Assembly: GCF_004137345.1 (NCBI RefSeq)
Contig: NZ_SDWV01000013.1
Coordinates: 1 to 64,000, forward strand
Direction: 5' to 3'
DNA from: Nocardioides zhouii
GTDB lineage: Bacteria > Actinomycetota > Actinomycetes > Propionibacteriales > Nocardioidaceae
Length of the DNA: 64,000 nt
Below, in pieces: positions 38,799 to 48,248 of the stretch. Under the pieces are notes generated by a model. It was not told where the DNA came from and did not search any database. It saw nothing but the letters and a program-made list of their open reading frames with translations. A program made the translations under genes and the position numbers. How positions within the stretch are numbered: position 1 is the stretch's first letter; the number at the start of each line of letters is the position of its first letter.

Positions 38799-38872
38799 CT
38801 GTAACGCCGGGTTACTGCTTGTACCCACCCCCGTGCTCGGGGGTGGGTACAGCAACTAACCCGGCGTTACAG
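38799..38872. repeat. Palindromic repeat, family R3, copy 2
   Basis: Same ends as copy 1 (891-964) but inverted. Here the inner loop arms CCCACCCCCGTG and CTCGGGGGTGGG are more complete, so the hairpin is stronger. It lies between the transglycosylase-like gene's upstream region and the 3' end of the PIN-PhoH gene. Confidence 0.85.
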
Positions 38873-38901
38873 CCGTTACAGCGGGGACGACGCGCGCGCC
38901 G

Positions 38902-40227
38902 TCAGAGGGTGACGTCCTCCAGCATCTCGGTCACCAGCGCCGCGATGGGCGAGCGCTCCGAGCGGGTGAGGGTGACGTGGGCGAAGAGCGGGTGGCCCTT
39001 GAGCTTCTCCACCACCGCGACGATGCCGTCGTGGCGCCCGACGCGGAGGTTGTCGCGCTGGGCGACGTCGTGGGTGAGGACGACCTTGGAGTTGGCGCCG
39101 ATGCGCGAGAGGACCGTCAGCAGCACGTTGCGCTCCAGCGACTGTGCCTCGTCGACGATCACGAAGGCGTCGTGCAGCGAGCGGCCGCGGATGTGGGTCA
39201 GCGGCATCACCTCGAGCATGCCGCGGTCCATCACCTCGTCGATCACGTCCTTGCCGGTGAGGGCGCCGAGCGTGTCGAAGACGGCCTGCGCCCAGGGCGA
39301 CATCTTCTCGTTCTCCGAGCCCGGGAGGTAGCCGAGCTCCTGGCCGCCCACCGCGAAGAGCGGGCGGAAGACGACGACCTTCTTGTGCTGGCGCCGCTCC
39401 ATCACGGCCTCGAGCCCGGCGCACAGCGCCATCGCCGACTTGCCGGTGCCGGCGCGACCGCCGAGGGAGACGATGCCGACCTCGGGGTCGAGGAGCATCT
39501 CGAGGGCGATCCGCTGCTCGGCCGACCTGCCGTGGACCCCGAAGGCGTCGCGGTCGCCGCGGACGAGGTGGACCCGCTTGTCCGCCCCCACCCGGGCCAG
39601 CGCCGTTCCGCGGTCGGACAGCAGGACCAGGCCGTTGTGGCACGGCAGGTCGCGTGCCTCGGCGAGGTCGATGACACCGTCCTCGTAGAGCTCGTCGAGG
39701 TCGGCGGCGGCCACCTCGAGCTCGGACATGCCGGTGTAGCCGGAGTCGCTGATCCCCTCGGCGCGGTACTCCTGGGCGTTCAGCCCGACCGCCGAGGCCT
39801 TGATCCGCAGCGGCAGGTCCTTGGAGACGAGCGTGACGCGGTGGCCCTCCTGCGAGAGGTTGTGCGCGACCGCGAGGATCCGGGTGTCGTTGTCACCCAG
39901 CCGGAAGCCGGACGGCAGCGACTGCGGGTCGGTGTGGTTGAGCTCCACCCGGAGGCTGCCGCCCTCGGTGCCGATCGAGACCGGCTCGTCGAGGCGCCCG
40001 TGGACGACCCGCAGGTCGTCGAGCGAGCGCAGCGCCGCGCGGGCGAAGTAGCCGAGCTCGGGGTGGTTGCGCTTGCCCTCCAGCTCGGTGATCACCACCA
40101 CCGGCAGCACGACCTCGTGCTCGGCGAAGCGGACGAGAGCCCCCGGGTCGGCGAGCAGGACGCTCGTGTCGAGGACGTACGTCCGACGGTTGGAGCTGGA
40201 GCTGGGCGATGAGGTGTTGCTGGCCAC
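38902..40227 (-). CDS. PIN-PhoH ATPase (PhoH2 type)
   Basis: A 441-residue protein. The N-terminal PIN nuclease domain begins [19 protein letters not shown], with acidic metal residues Asp (in LDTS), Glu (in ITELEGK) and Asp (in [14 protein letters not shown]). The C-terminal PhoH ATPase has Walker [13 protein letters not shown] and Walker [10 protein letters not shown]. The mycobacterial PhoH2 is an RNA helicase/nuclease. The GTG at 40227 is chosen with AAGGGG six bases upstream; an open frame to 40260 is possible. It is in the order found in the mycobacterial block. Confidence 0.9.
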   Translation of the reverse strand: MASNTSSPSSSSNRRTYVLDTSVLLADPGALVRFAEHEVVLPVVVITELEGKRNHPELGYFARAALRSLDDLRVVHGRLDEPVSIGTEGGSLRVELNHTDPQSLPSGFRLGDNDTRILAVAHNLSQEGHRVTLVSKDLPLRIKASAVGLNAQEYRAEGISDSGYTGMSELEVAAADLDELYEDGVIDLAEARDLPCHNGLVLLSDRGTALARVGADKRVHLVRGDRDAFGVHGRSAEQRIALEMLLDPEVGIVSLGGRAGTGKSAMALCAGLEAVMERRQHKKVVVFRPLFAVGGQELGYLPGSENEKMSPWAQAVFDTLGALTGKDVIDEVMDRGMLEVMPLTHIRGRSLHDAFVIVDEAQSLERNVLLTVLSRIGANSKVVLTHDVAQRDNLRVGRHDGIVAVVEKLKGHPLFAHVTLTRSERSPIAALVTEMLEDVTL

Positions 40228-40446
40228 GACTAACCCCTTGCTGCGGGTCGGCGCGCACACTCCTCGCCCGGCCCGATGTCATTCAACGGACCGGAGAGCT
40301 CCCATTCGAGTGCTCAAGGTTGCCTCCCGGTTCAGCAAGCTTCCCCACCTGCCGATGACGCGAAAGTACGCCCGCCGAACACCCGATCGAGGACGACACG
40401 CCCGAACGCGAGGTGACGAGCAGATGACCGCTGATGCCGGGTCTGG

Positions 40447-41226
40447 TCAGCCGCCGAAGCGGCGCTCGCGGGCGGCGTACGCGCGGATCGCGCGCAGGAA
40501 GTCGACGCGGCGGAAGTCGGGCCACAGCGCCTCGCAGAAGTAGAACTCCGAGTTGGCCGACTGCCAGAGGAGGAAGCCCCCGAGCCGCTGCTCGCCCGAC
40601 GTACGGATCACCAGGTCGGGGTCGGGCTGGCCCTTGGTGTAGAGGTGCTCGGCGATGTGCTCGACGTCGATGAGGTCGGCGAGCTCCTCCAGCGACGTGC
40701 CGCGGGCCGCGTGGTCGGCCAGCAGGGCGCGTACGGCATCGGCGATCTCCCGGCGACCGCCGTAGCCGATGGCCACGTTGACGAGGATCCCGTCGATGTC
40801 GCGCGTCGCCTCCTCGGCCGCCTTGAGCCGCGCAGAGGTCTCGGGCGGGAGCAGGTCGAGCGCACCGACGGGGTGGATCCGCCAGCGACCGGCCTCGGCG
40901 AGGGACTCGACGGCGCCCTCGATGATCGTCAGCAGGGGCGTCAGCTGGTCGGACGGCCGGTTCGTGAGGTTGTCGCTGGAGAGGAGCCACAGCGTGACGA
41001 CCTCGACCCCGACCTCCTCGCACCAGCCGAGCAGGGGGCGGATGTTGTCGGCGCCGGCCTGGTAGCCCTCGGCGGTGTTGAGGCCGACCGCCTTGGCCCA
41101 GCGCCGGTTGCCGTCGAGCATGACGCCGATGTGCTGCGGGATCTGGTCGGGCGGGAGCGCCTTCACCACTCGGGACTCGTAGGCCGGGTAGAGCACCCGT
41201 CGTACGCCGTCCCTGAAGTTGACCAT
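40447..41226 (-). CDS. Isoprenyl transferase (cis-prenyltransferase)
   Basis: A 259-residue enzyme. The cis-prenyltransferase signature is HIGVMLDGNRRWAK (residue 32 on) with the catalytic Asp; later motifs are TLWLLSSDNLTNRP, VNVAIGYGGRREI and DLVIRTSGEQRLGGFLLWQSANSEFYF. It joins isopentenyl units to allylic diphosphates for cell-wall carrier lipids. Product chain length is not readable; the mycobacterial counterpart next to haemolysin III makes a short Z-farnesyl product, so it need not be undecaprenyl synthase. Confidence 0.93.
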   Translation of the reverse strand: MVNFRDGVRRVLYPAYESRVVKALPPDQIPQHIGVMLDGNRRWAKAVGLNTAEGYQAGADNIRPLLGWCEEVGVEVVTLWLLSSDNLTNRPSDQLTPLLTIIEGAVESLAEAGRWRIHPVGALDLLPPETSARLKAAEEATRDIDGILVNVAIGYGGRREIADAVRALLADHAARGTSLEELADLIDVEHIAEHLYTKGQPDPDLVIRTSGEQRLGGFLLWQSANSEFYFCEALWPDFRRVDFLRAIRAYAARERRFGG

Positions 41227-41232
41227 CCGCCG

Positions 41233-41238
41233 ATCGTA
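41233..41238 (-). promoter_or_regulatory. -10 box of the prenyltransferase gene, leaderless
   Basis: On the minus strand TACGAT lies six bases before the ATG. Confidence 0.5.
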
Positions 41239-41295
41239 ACGCCGTGTGACCGACCGCTCGCCTCTGAAGGTGTGCGCGTCCCACCCCGCGACGGG

Positions 41296-41301
41296 TACTT
41301 T
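41296..41301 (+). promoter_or_regulatory. -10 box of the haemolysin III gene, leaderless
   Basis: TACTTT lies seven bases before the ATG. It is back-to-back with the prenyltransferase promoter. Confidence 0.5.
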
Positions 41302-41308
41302 GGTAGGT

Positions 41309-42055
41309 ATGGAGCCCTCGCCGACCCCTCGCGATCGCGTCGACCACGCCGTCGACCGCGTCGAGCAGGCCGTCGAGCTGATGGCCGACAAGCTGGCCGA
41401 GGTCAAGCCCCACCTCCGCGGCTGGCTGCACGCCGGCACCGCGCCGGTGGCCCTCGTCGCCGGCATCGTCCTGGTCGCCCTGTCGCCCACCGCCTCGACG
41501 CGCATAGGCTCGGCCGCGTTCGCGTTCTCGGCGCTGCTGGTCTTCACCGTGTCGGCGATCTACCACCGCGGCACCTGGTCGCCGCGCACGTGGGCGTTCC
41601 TGCGCCGCTTCGACCACGCCAACATCTTCGTGCTCATCGCCGGCACCTACACGCCGTACGCCCTGCTCTTCCTCGAGGGCTCGGCGCGTACGACGCTCCT
41701 GCTGGTGGTCTGGGGCGCCGCCATCGCGGGCATGCTCTTCCGGGTCTTCTGGATCGACGCGCCGCGCTGGCTCTACACACCGATGTACCTCGGCCTCGGC
41801 TGGGCGGCGGTCTTCTTCATCCCCCAGTTCGTCGACGGCGCCGACCGGTTCAGCTCGGGTGTCGCGATCGCGACGCTGGTCCTCGTCGCTGCCGGCGGCA
41901 TCCTCTACACCCTCGGTGGCGTGGTCTACGGCCTCAAGCGGCCCAACCCGTCGCCCCAGTGGTTCGGCTTCCACGAGGTCTTCCACTCGTTCACGGTGCT
42001 GGCCTTCGCTGCTCACTACGTCGGCATCTCGCTGGCGACGTACTCGCTGCGCTGA
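41309..42055 (+). CDS. Haemolysin III / PAQR-family membrane protein
   Basis: A 248-residue protein. A charged N-terminal helix (residues 1-35) precedes seven membrane helices. The PAQR metal motif residues appear as SAIYHRG (His), FDHANIFVLIAGTYTP (Asp) and GFHEVFHSFTVLAFAAHY (His residues). The bacterial members are called haemolysin III, but their native role is unclear, possibly hydrolysis of lipid amides. It is divergent from the prenyltransferase gene. Confidence 0.93.
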   Translation: MEPSPTPRDRVDHAVDRVEQAVELMADKLAEVKPHLRGWLHAGTAPVALVAGIVLVALSPTASTRIGSAAFAFSALLVFTVSAIYHRGTWSPRTWAFLRRFDHANIFVLIAGTYTPYALLFLEGSARTTLLLVVWGAAIAGMLFRVFWIDAPRWLYTPMYLGLGWAAVFFIPQFVDGADRFSSGVAIATLVLVAAGGILYTLGGVVYGLKRPNPSPQWFGFHEVFHSFTVLAFAAHYVGISLATYSLR

Positions 42056-42060
42056 CCCCA

Positions 42061-42185
42061 CACGTGACCGGGCACGTCGTGCCCGTCCAGCAGGTCGACC
42101 GGGCACTTCGTGCCCGTGTTGCGCCACAAAGTGCCCGGTCGATGGTCAGGACGGGCACGAAGTGCCCGGTGAGCCTGCTCACGTG
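42061..42185. repeat. Composite palindromic repeat cluster (R6)
   Basis: Three 20-base palindromic units and one half unit, all built on CCGGGCAC/GTGCCCGG. The unit at 42098-42117 (ACCGGGCACTTCGTGCCCGT) is the exact reverse complement of the unit at 42151-42170. The cluster begins CACGTGA and ends TCACGTG. It follows the haemolysin III stop directly and may act as its terminator. Confidence 0.8.
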
Positions 42186-42350
42186 CGCACCGTGCCGAGC
42201 CGGTTCCCGCGCAACCTGCAGGGGATGCTGGTGACGGCCGTGGCGCTCGGCCTGGTGCTTGTGGCGTTCCGCACCGGCGTCGACCTCGTCACCGACGACC
42301 TCCCCACCACCGGCCTCGCGGGACGGTGGCTCGCCGAGATCAGAGGGTGA
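42183..42350 (+). CDS. Possible small single-helix membrane protein
   Basis: The 55-residue frame starts VRTVPSRFPRNLQ, then has one membrane helix, GMLVTAVALGLVLVAFRTGVDLV, and ends TTGLAGRWLAEIRG. Its start is inside the R6 repeat cluster and its end overlaps the convergent DUF1353 gene by 11 bases. The hydrophobic helix supports a real gene, but no family is recognised. GTG at 42183 or 42192 or ATG at 42225 are possible starts. Confidence 0.4.
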   Translation: MRTVPSRFPRNLQGMLVTAVALGLVLVAFRTGVDLVTDDLPTTGLAGRWLAEIRG

Positions 42351-43272
42351 CGACCGCAAAGGTGACCAGGGAGCCCACCACGACGACGGCCGCGAGCGCC
42401 CACCCGAGCAGCGCCGAGCGGCGCGCGAGCCACTCCAGCGCGAGGTAGGTCGTGCCGATCACGGCGAGCCCGACCGTCACGTGGAGCAGGACCGCGAGCA
42501 GCACCCCGGCGATGGCGCCGGCCATCCGCAGCCGACCCCACAGCAGGCTGAGCGCCAGCGGCAGCACGATCGCGCCGGACAGCCCGCCGACGACCTCCGT
42601 CCACCACGGCCGTTGCCCCATCCACGGCACGTCGACGGCGCCGATCCAGGAGCGGTCGAACAGGTCGCTGGTCGAGGAGTAGCCGAGGTAGAGGATCGTC
42701 ACGATCGTGACGGCCGCCGCGACCCGGTAGGACCAGTGCTTGAGGGGCGTCCACGGCACCTCGCGGCCCACGAAGATCGTCGCGACGGTCACCGCCGTCC
42801 AGACGATCCACCGGCGCACGACGCCCGTGCCGGTGTCGGCCATGGCGTCGCGGAAGATCCGGTCGGCCTCGAACCGGTCGACCTCGTGCCCGTCCGTGGA
42901 GACGTACGACGCCGGGTCGGCGCGCCCCGCCACGAGCGCGTCGTGGAGCAGCGCCGCCGGCAGGTGGGCGCCGGTCTTCGGGACCAGCCACGTGAAGAGC
43001 GCCGGCACCGAGGTCAGGTCGGTGCGGAAGCCGGCGTCTGCGGGGACGAGCAGCTCGCTGAGGTGGCGGTCGCGGTAGGCCAGGCGGCGCTCGAGCTCGA
43101 AGGTCTCGACGCCCTCCTCGGCATGGCGCTCGAGCACGATCCGCGGATCGGCACCCGGGTCGGGCGGCTCCCCCGGCACACCGTCGCGCGCCAGCGTGCC
43201 GCCGTCGTAGAACCGACGGGGTTCCTGCACCACCTGTCCGGCCATCGCCGCCACGCGCTCCCGAGCTCGCAT
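42340..43272 (-). CDS. DUF1353 domain-containing membrane protein
   Basis: A 310-residue protein. The N-terminal DUF1353 domain (about 40-150) shows FRTDLTSVPALFTWLVPKTGAHLPAALLHDALV and DRIFRDAMADTG, a pattern shared with phage and plasmid proteins of unknown function. Four to five membrane helices follow in the C-terminal half (FVGREVPWTPLKHW spacer, then VAAAVTIVTILYLGY, IVLPLALSLLWG, AGVLLAVLLHVTVGLAVIGTTYLAL, ALAAVVVVGSLVTFAVV). The ATG at 43272 is chosen over one at 43371. Confidence 0.82.
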   Translation of the reverse strand: MRARERVAAMAGQVVQEPRRFYDGGTLARDGVPGEPPDPGADPRIVLERHAEEGVETFELERRLAYRDRHLSELLVPADAGFRTDLTSVPALFTWLVPKTGAHLPAALLHDALVAGRADPASYVSTDGHEVDRFEADRIFRDAMADTGTGVVRRWIVWTAVTVATIFVGREVPWTPLKHWSYRVAAAVTIVTILYLGYSSTSDLFDRSWIGAVDVPWMGQRPWWTEVVGGLSGAIVLPLALSLLWGRLRMAGAIAGVLLAVLLHVTVGLAVIGTTYLALEWLARRSALLGWALAAVVVVGSLVTFAVVTL

Positions 43273-43312
43273 GACCCCAGTGTGGCCTGCCGGACCGACA
43301 ACCAGCCGCCCG

Positions 43313-43318
43313 TACTCT
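43313..43318 (+). promoter_or_regulatory. -10 box of the glycosyltransferase gene
   Basis: TACTCT lies nine bases before the ATG, slightly further than in the other leaderless-type starts. Confidence 0.4.
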
Positions 43319-43327
43319 GGGCCGACC

Positions 43328-44476
43328 ATGCGGATCCTCTGCACCTTCGTCGGTGGCCTCGGCCACCTCACGCCGCTCCTGCCGCTGGCCCGGGCGGCAC
43401 GGGCCGCCGGTCACGAGGTGGCGATCGCCGGCTCGGGCGGGCTGGTCCCCAGGATCGAGGAGGCGGGGTTCCGGGCGTACGCGACGAGCCCTGCGCCGCA
43501 CCACTCCGGCACACCTGCCGGACGCGACCTGACGCCTCTCCCTGCCACCGACGCGCGCGCCGCCGAGCAGGAGTTCGCCGACAACTTCGCCGATCGGGGC
43601 GCGCGGCGGATGGCAGGTGCCGTGCCGGGCGTGCTCGAGGACTTCCGGCCCGACGTCGTGCTGCGTGACGAGACCGACCTCGGCACGACGATCGCAGTGG
43701 AGCCGCTCGGCATCCCCGTCGTCACCCACCTCGTGCTCGCCTCGGGGCTGCTGGTGCGTCCCGACCTGGTCGGCCCGCGCCTCGACGTCGTACGCGCCGA
43801 GCACGGACTGGCGCCCGACCCCGACCTGGCCCTGCTGACGTCCGGTCCGGTGCTCTCGGAATTCCCGCCGTCCTTCCGCAGCCCCCACGCGCCGTTGCGG
43901 ATGACACCGAGCCACTACCGGTCGACCACCGTGACGCGCGCACCACGACAGCCGGGCAGGCCGCGCGTGTACGTCACGCTGGGCACGATCTTCAACAAGA
44001 CGTCCGGCGACCTCTTCGAGCGACTCCTCGCCGGGGTCGCCGACCTCGACGCCGAGGTCGTCGTCACGGTCGGTCGCGACCTCGAACCGGCGGCGTTCGG
44101 CGCCACTCCGCGCCACGTCCGCGTCGAGCGGTTCGTGCCGCAGGACGAGGTGCTGGCCGCGACGGACCTGGTCGTCTCGCACGGCGGCTCGGGCAGCCTG
44201 ATGGCCGCCCTGGCCCACGGACTGCCGTCCGTCCTGCTTCCGCTGGGCGCCGACCAGCCGCACAACGCGCTGCGCGCCCGGGAGCTCGGCGTCGCCACGA
44301 CGATCGACGCCGCCACCGCCACTGCCGCCGACATCACCCGAGGCGTGGCCTCGGCCCTTGCCGACGCCGCGATGGCCGCGCGGTGCCGCGAGGTGGCCGC
44401 CGAGATCGGCTCGCTGCCGTCCGTCGACTCCGCGGTGGCGCTGCTCGAGCGCGCCGCCTCTAGGGTGCGGCCATGA
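43328..44476 (+). CDS. Glycosyltransferase, GT1/UGT-like
   Basis: A 382-residue GT-B enzyme. The N-terminal half starts MRILCTFVGGLGHLTPLLPLARAARAAGHEV, and the C-terminal nucleotide-sugar site shows VRVERFVPQDEVLAATDLVVSHGGSGSLMAALAHGLPSVLLPLGADQPHNALRARELG, as in macrolide and natural-product glycosyltransferases. No biosynthetic cluster surrounds it, so it may act in detoxification or on lipids. It overlaps the YihY gene by 4 bases. Confidence 0.88.
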   Translation: MRILCTFVGGLGHLTPLLPLARAARAAGHEVAIAGSGGLVPRIEEAGFRAYATSPAPHHSGTPAGRDLTPLPATDARAAEQEFADNFADRGARRMAGAVPGVLEDFRPDVVLRDETDLGTTIAVEPLGIPVVTHLVLASGLLVRPDLVGPRLDVVRAEHGLAPDPDLALLTSGPVLSEFPPSFRSPHAPLRMTPSHYRSTTVTRAPRQPGRPRVYVTLGTIFNKTSGDLFERLLAGVADLDAEVVVTVGRDLEPAAFGATPRHVRVERFVPQDEVLAATDLVVSHGGSGSLMAALAHGLPSVLLPLGADQPHNALRARELGVATTIDAATATAADITRGVASALADAAMAARCREVAAEIGSLPSVDSAVALLERAASRVRP

Positions 44477-45468
44477 CGACCGCGCGCACCGTCCCCGTCA
44501 CCACCGAGATGGACGGTGACGAGCTCGACGCCCTCGACGCGTGGCACCTCGCCCGCCGCCACGGGCTGCGGACGATCGCGGCGGAGTCGTTCGTCCGGTT
44601 CCGCTACGGCGACGGGTTCACCAACTCGCGCGCGCTCGCCCTGCAGGCCTGCCTGGCGGTCGTGCCCTTCCTCCTCGCCCTGACCGGGCTGGCCGCCGAC
44701 CTCGACGAGGAGCGGCCGGCCGCGGTCGTCGCGCACGTCGTGGACTCGCTGTCGCCCGGCGCCGGAAGCAGCGACGCCCTGGCGTCGGCGGTTGAGAAGT
44801 CCGACGAGTCCGAGAAGGCCGGTGAGGTGGCGCTCGTCCTCGGCCTTGGCTTCGCACTCCTGTCGATGACCACCGCGATGGCGCAGGTCGAGCGCGGCGC
44901 CAACCGGATCTACGGCATCCGGCGCGACCGCAAGGCCGTCGCCAAGTACGGCCGCGCCGCGGTGCTGACGGCCGTGCTCGCGGTGCCCGTCGGCATCGGC
45001 TTCGTGATGATCGTCGGCGGCGGCGCCCTCGGCGAGGCGATGGTCGACAACTACGGCTGGTCCGACCGCACCGAGGGCTGGTGGAACGTCCTGCGCTGGC
45101 CCGTCGGGCTCGGCCTGCTCGTCCTCACCATCGCGGTCCTCCTCGACCACGCCCCCCGGCGCCGGCAGCCGGCCCTCTCCTGGCTGGCGCTGGGCTCGGG
45201 CATCGCCGTCCTGCTGAGCGCGTTCGCGACGGTCGGGCTCGCGGCGTACGTCTCGCTGAGCGGGTCGTTCGGCAACGTCTACGGGCCGCTGGCCGGCATC
45301 TTCGCGCTGCTGCTGTGGGCGCTGCTCTCGTCGATCGCCTTCTTCTACGGCACCGCTGTCTGCGCCCAGCTCGAGGCGCTGCGCGCGAGCGAGCCGTCGC
45401 CCGCCCTCGACGATCCCGGCCGACCGCACGCCCGGACCGTCGGCGACCGTCCGGCCGAGGACGCGTAA
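44473..45468 (+). CDS. YihY/BrkB-family membrane protein
   Basis: A 331-residue inner-membrane protein with six hydrophobic helices. The first (ALQACLAVVPFLLALTGLA) follows FRYGDGFTNSRALA; others include VALVLGLGFALLSMTTAMAQVERGANRIYGI, AVLTAVLAVPVGIGFVMIVGGG, WPVGLGLLVLTIAVLL and YGPLAGIFALLLWALLSSIAFFYGTAVCAQLE, the last being the family C-terminal block. The function is not established; the old RNase BN label is wrong for the family. TAGGGT six bases before its ATG may be a promoter or chance. Confidence 0.9.
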   Translation: MTTARTVPVTTEMDGDELDALDAWHLARRHGLRTIAAESFVRFRYGDGFTNSRALALQACLAVVPFLLALTGLAADLDEERPAAVVAHVVDSLSPGAGSSDALASAVEKSDESEKAGEVALVLGLGFALLSMTTAMAQVERGANRIYGIRRDRKAVAKYGRAAVLTAVLAVPVGIGFVMIVGGGALGEAMVDNYGWSDRTEGWWNVLRWPVGLGLLVLTIAVLLDHAPRRRQPALSWLALGSGIAVLLSAFATVGLAAYVSLSGSFGNVYGPLAGIFALLLWALLSSIAFFYGTAVCAQLEALRASEPSPALDDPGRPHARTVGDRPAEDA

Positions 45469-45592
45469 CCCGCGCTCCCGGGTAGTCCTTCTGGGTGGTT
45501 GTGCGGCCCGTTCGAGCACCGCGCCGGCATTCGTCTGCGCCGCGGGCGGCTCGTCCCTAGCGTTCCCCTGTCACCCCCGAGGGAGCGTTCCC

Positions 45593-48241
45593 ATGCGCCG
45601 TTTCGCCGGCAGCCGTCTCGGCGCCACGTCCACCCTGTCCGTCGTGCTCGCCCTGGGCATCACGGCCGGGACCGCTGCGGCCGTGCCGCCCGCGGCACAG
45701 CCGACCGCCACCACCGCGACCAGCGCCCCGTCGGAGGTCGAACTCCCGCGCCCGGTGCGCGGTGCGAACGCCGTGCGCCTCCTCGCCGACCGGCTCGACG
45801 AGGCTGCCGCCCGCAACGAGATGTCCGCGACCGAGCTCACCGAGCTGCTGACGACGGACCCGACCGCCTGGATCGACACGGCGGGTGCGGTGTTCTACAA
45901 GGAGGGGGTCGCGACCGCGCCGACCGACGACCCGGTCAGCGCCCGGGCACCGCTGTCGGAGACCTTCGCGCTGCACAGCAGGCCCGGGTCGACCAAGACG
46001 ATCTTCCTCGACTTCGACGGAGCCGCGGCGAGCGCGACCGGGTGGCACGCGAGCTATCCCGCGACGCCGACCAGCCAGCCCGCCTGGGACACCGGCGGCA
46101 ACGCCGCCGTCTTCGACGATGCCGAGCGCACGGCGATCCAATCGATCTGGCAGGCCGTGGCCGAGGACTACGCGCCCTTCGACGTCGACGTGACCACGGC
46201 CGACCCCGGGCCCGACGGGATCAACCGGTCGAGCCTCCTGGACACCACGTACGGCTCCCACGCGCTGATCACCCCGAGCGTCGGTGCGCACGACGCCATC
46301 TGCAACCCGCTCAACAACGGGAGCGCGTGCGGGGGCGTGGCCTACATCAACGTCTTCGACAAGGTCCTCAGCGGCGGTGGGGACGGCTACGGCTACCGGC
46401 AGCCGGCCTGGGTCTTCCCGCAGAAGCTCGGCAACTCCGCGAAGAACATCGCCGAGGCGGTGAGCCACGAGGTCGGCCACAACTTCGGCCTGCAGCACGA
46501 CGGCAACGCGACGCAGGGCTACGACCGCGGCCACGGCGCCTGGGCGCCCATCATGGGCGTGGGCTACGACCGCCCGATCAGCCAGTGGAGCAAGGGCGAC
46601 TACGCCGGTGCCACCAACCAGCAGGACGACGTCGCGATCATCCGCGGCATCGTCGGATCGCGCGCCGACGAGGCCCCGAGCCTCGTCCTCGGCGCGCCGT
46701 CGGTCCCGGCCGGGACGGCGTACGTCGACAGCCGCACCGACGTCGACACCTACGTGCTCGGGACCTGCTCCGGCAGCGTCTCGGTCGTCGCGAACCCGCT
46801 GGCCTCCCTGTCCGACCTCGACGTCCAGCTGACCCTCCTCGACGGCCTCGGCCAGGTCGTCGCCACTGACGCCCCCACGTCCGCGCAGACCTCCACCAGC
46901 ACCGCGTCGGGGATGGGCGCGTCGCTGACGCGGACCCTGTCCACCGGCATCTACTACGCGCAGGTGGACGGGGTCGGCAACGGGCCCTGGAGCACCGGCT
47001 ACGACGACTACGGCTCCCTCGGCGCGTACACCCTCGCCGCGACCGGCTGCGACAACCCGACGCCGACCACGACGTCGCTGGTCGCCACCGCCATCGGTCG
47101 CACCGTCACCCTGACCGCAACCCCGTCGACGCTCCTCGGGATCCTCACCGGCGAGGTGGTGTTCCGCGAGGGCACCACGGTCGTGGGCACGACGGTGCTC
47201 GGCATCGGCTCGCCCGTCGCGGTCCTCACGTCGGTGTCCCCGGGCGCGCACACCTACACGGCGACCTTCGTGCCGCTGGGCGCCACGCACCTCGGCTCGG
47301 CCTCGCCGGCCACGTCGGTCACGGTCCGGACGACGTCGACGACCGCGCTGACCACCTCGGTCACCGGGCGCGACGTCACGCTCGACGCCCAGGTCGCGAC
47401 CGACGGCGGTGCGCCCGTGGGCACGGTCGAGGTCCGCGACGGCGACACCCTCGTCGGCACCGCGGCCCTCGCCGCCGGCACCGCGTCGCTCACCCTCCCG
47501 TCAGTCGCGCCGGGCGCCCACTCCTACCGGGCCACGTTCGTGCCCAGCGACACGGCGGCGTACGCCGGCTCGACGTCGTCGACCAAGGCCGTCACGATCG
47601 CGCGCGTCGCGACGACGACCGACCTCACGACCTCGGCCACCGGCCGCACCGTGACGCTGGCGGCGGCCGTGGCGACCGGCTCCGGCGTTCCTGCAGGCGT
47701 GGTCGAGCTGCGCGATGGCACCATCCTCCTCGGGACGGTGCCGCTGTCGGCGGGCGCCGCGTCACTCACCGTGTCCGACGTCGCGCTGGGCAACCACACG
47801 TACACCGCGACGTACGTCCCCTCCGGCACCTTCCACGCGGGCTCGACCTCGCCGGCGCGCACCCAGCAGGTCGTCGACGCTCCCGTCGTGCCGCCCACTG
47901 TCCAGATGCCGGCGCCGACGCCGACGGCCGACCCCCTCCCGACCCTCCCGACGGTCCCTCCGGTCTCGGCGAGCACCACGACCATCAGGGCGCCGAAGAA
48001 GGCGAAGGCCGGCACGCGTCCCCGGGTGACGATCACCGTCGTGCGGGGTGCGTCCGCGGCGAGCGGCACCGTCGTCGTCACCGTCGGCAAGAGGTCGCGG
48101 ACGCTGACCCTGAAGGCAGGGTCGGTCCGGATGCGGCTGGCCAGGCTCAAGGTCGGGAAGGTGCGGATCACCGTGCGCTACGCCGGCGACGCGACCACCA
48201 CCGCCTCCACCGCGAAGCAGACGATCAGGGTCAGGACCTGA
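45593..48241 (+). CDS. Secreted metalloprotease-like protein with Ig-like repeats
   Basis: An 882-residue exported protein. The signal peptide ends near residue 30 (VVLALGITAGTAAAVPPAAQP). The catalytic part (about 100-360) has a metzincin zinc motif, HEVGHNFGLQH, preceded by KTIFLDFDGAAAS. After a linker there are three Big_5-type Ig-like repeats of about 90 residues, each with VTVLT/TLTATPST .. G.V..R.G...VGT and HTYTATFVPS, then a fourth C-terminal Ig-like domain. No sorting signal is seen, so it is probably released. GGGAG lies before the ATG. Confidence 0.88.
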   Translation: MRRFAGSRLGATSTLSVVLALGITAGTAAAVPPAAQPTATTATSAPSEVELPRPVRGANAVRLLADRLDEAAARNEMSATELTELLTTDPTAWIDTAGAVFYKEGVATAPTDDPVSARAPLSETFALHSRPGSTKTIFLDFDGAAASATGWHASYPATPTSQPAWDTGGNAAVFDDAERTAIQSIWQAVAEDYAPFDVDVTTADPGPDGINRSSLLDTTYGSHALITPSVGAHDAICNPLNNGSACGGVAYINVFDKVLSGGGDGYGYRQPAWVFPQKLGNSAKNIAEAVSHEVGHNFGLQHDGNATQGYDRGHGAWAPIMGVGYDRPISQWSKGDYAGATNQQDDVAIIRGIVGSRADEAPSLVLGAPSVPAGTAYVDSRTDVDTYVLGTCSGSVSVVANPLASLSDLDVQLTLLDGLGQVVATDAPTSAQTSTSTASGMGASLTRTLSTGIYYAQVDGVGNGPWSTGYDDYGSLGAYTLAATGCDNPTPTTTSLVATAIGRTVTLTATPSTLLGILTGEVVFREGTTVVGTTVLGIGSPVAVLTSVSPGAHTYTATFVPLGATHLGSASPATSVTVRTTSTTALTTSVTGRDVTLDAQVATDGGAPVGTVEVRDGDTLVGTAALAAGTASLTLPSVAPGAHSYRATFVPSDTAAYAGSTSSTKAVTIARVATTTDLTTSATGRTVTLAAAVATGSGVPAGVVELRDGTILLGTVPLSAGAASLTVSDVALGNHTYTATYVPSGTFHAGSTSPARTQQVVDAPVVPPTVQMPAPTPTADPLPTLPTVPPVSASTTTIRAPKKAKAGTRPRVTITVVRGASAASGTVVVTVGKRSRTLTLKAGSVRMRLARLKVGKVRITVRYAGDATTTASTAKQTIRVRT

Positions 48242-48248
48242 GGCCGCC

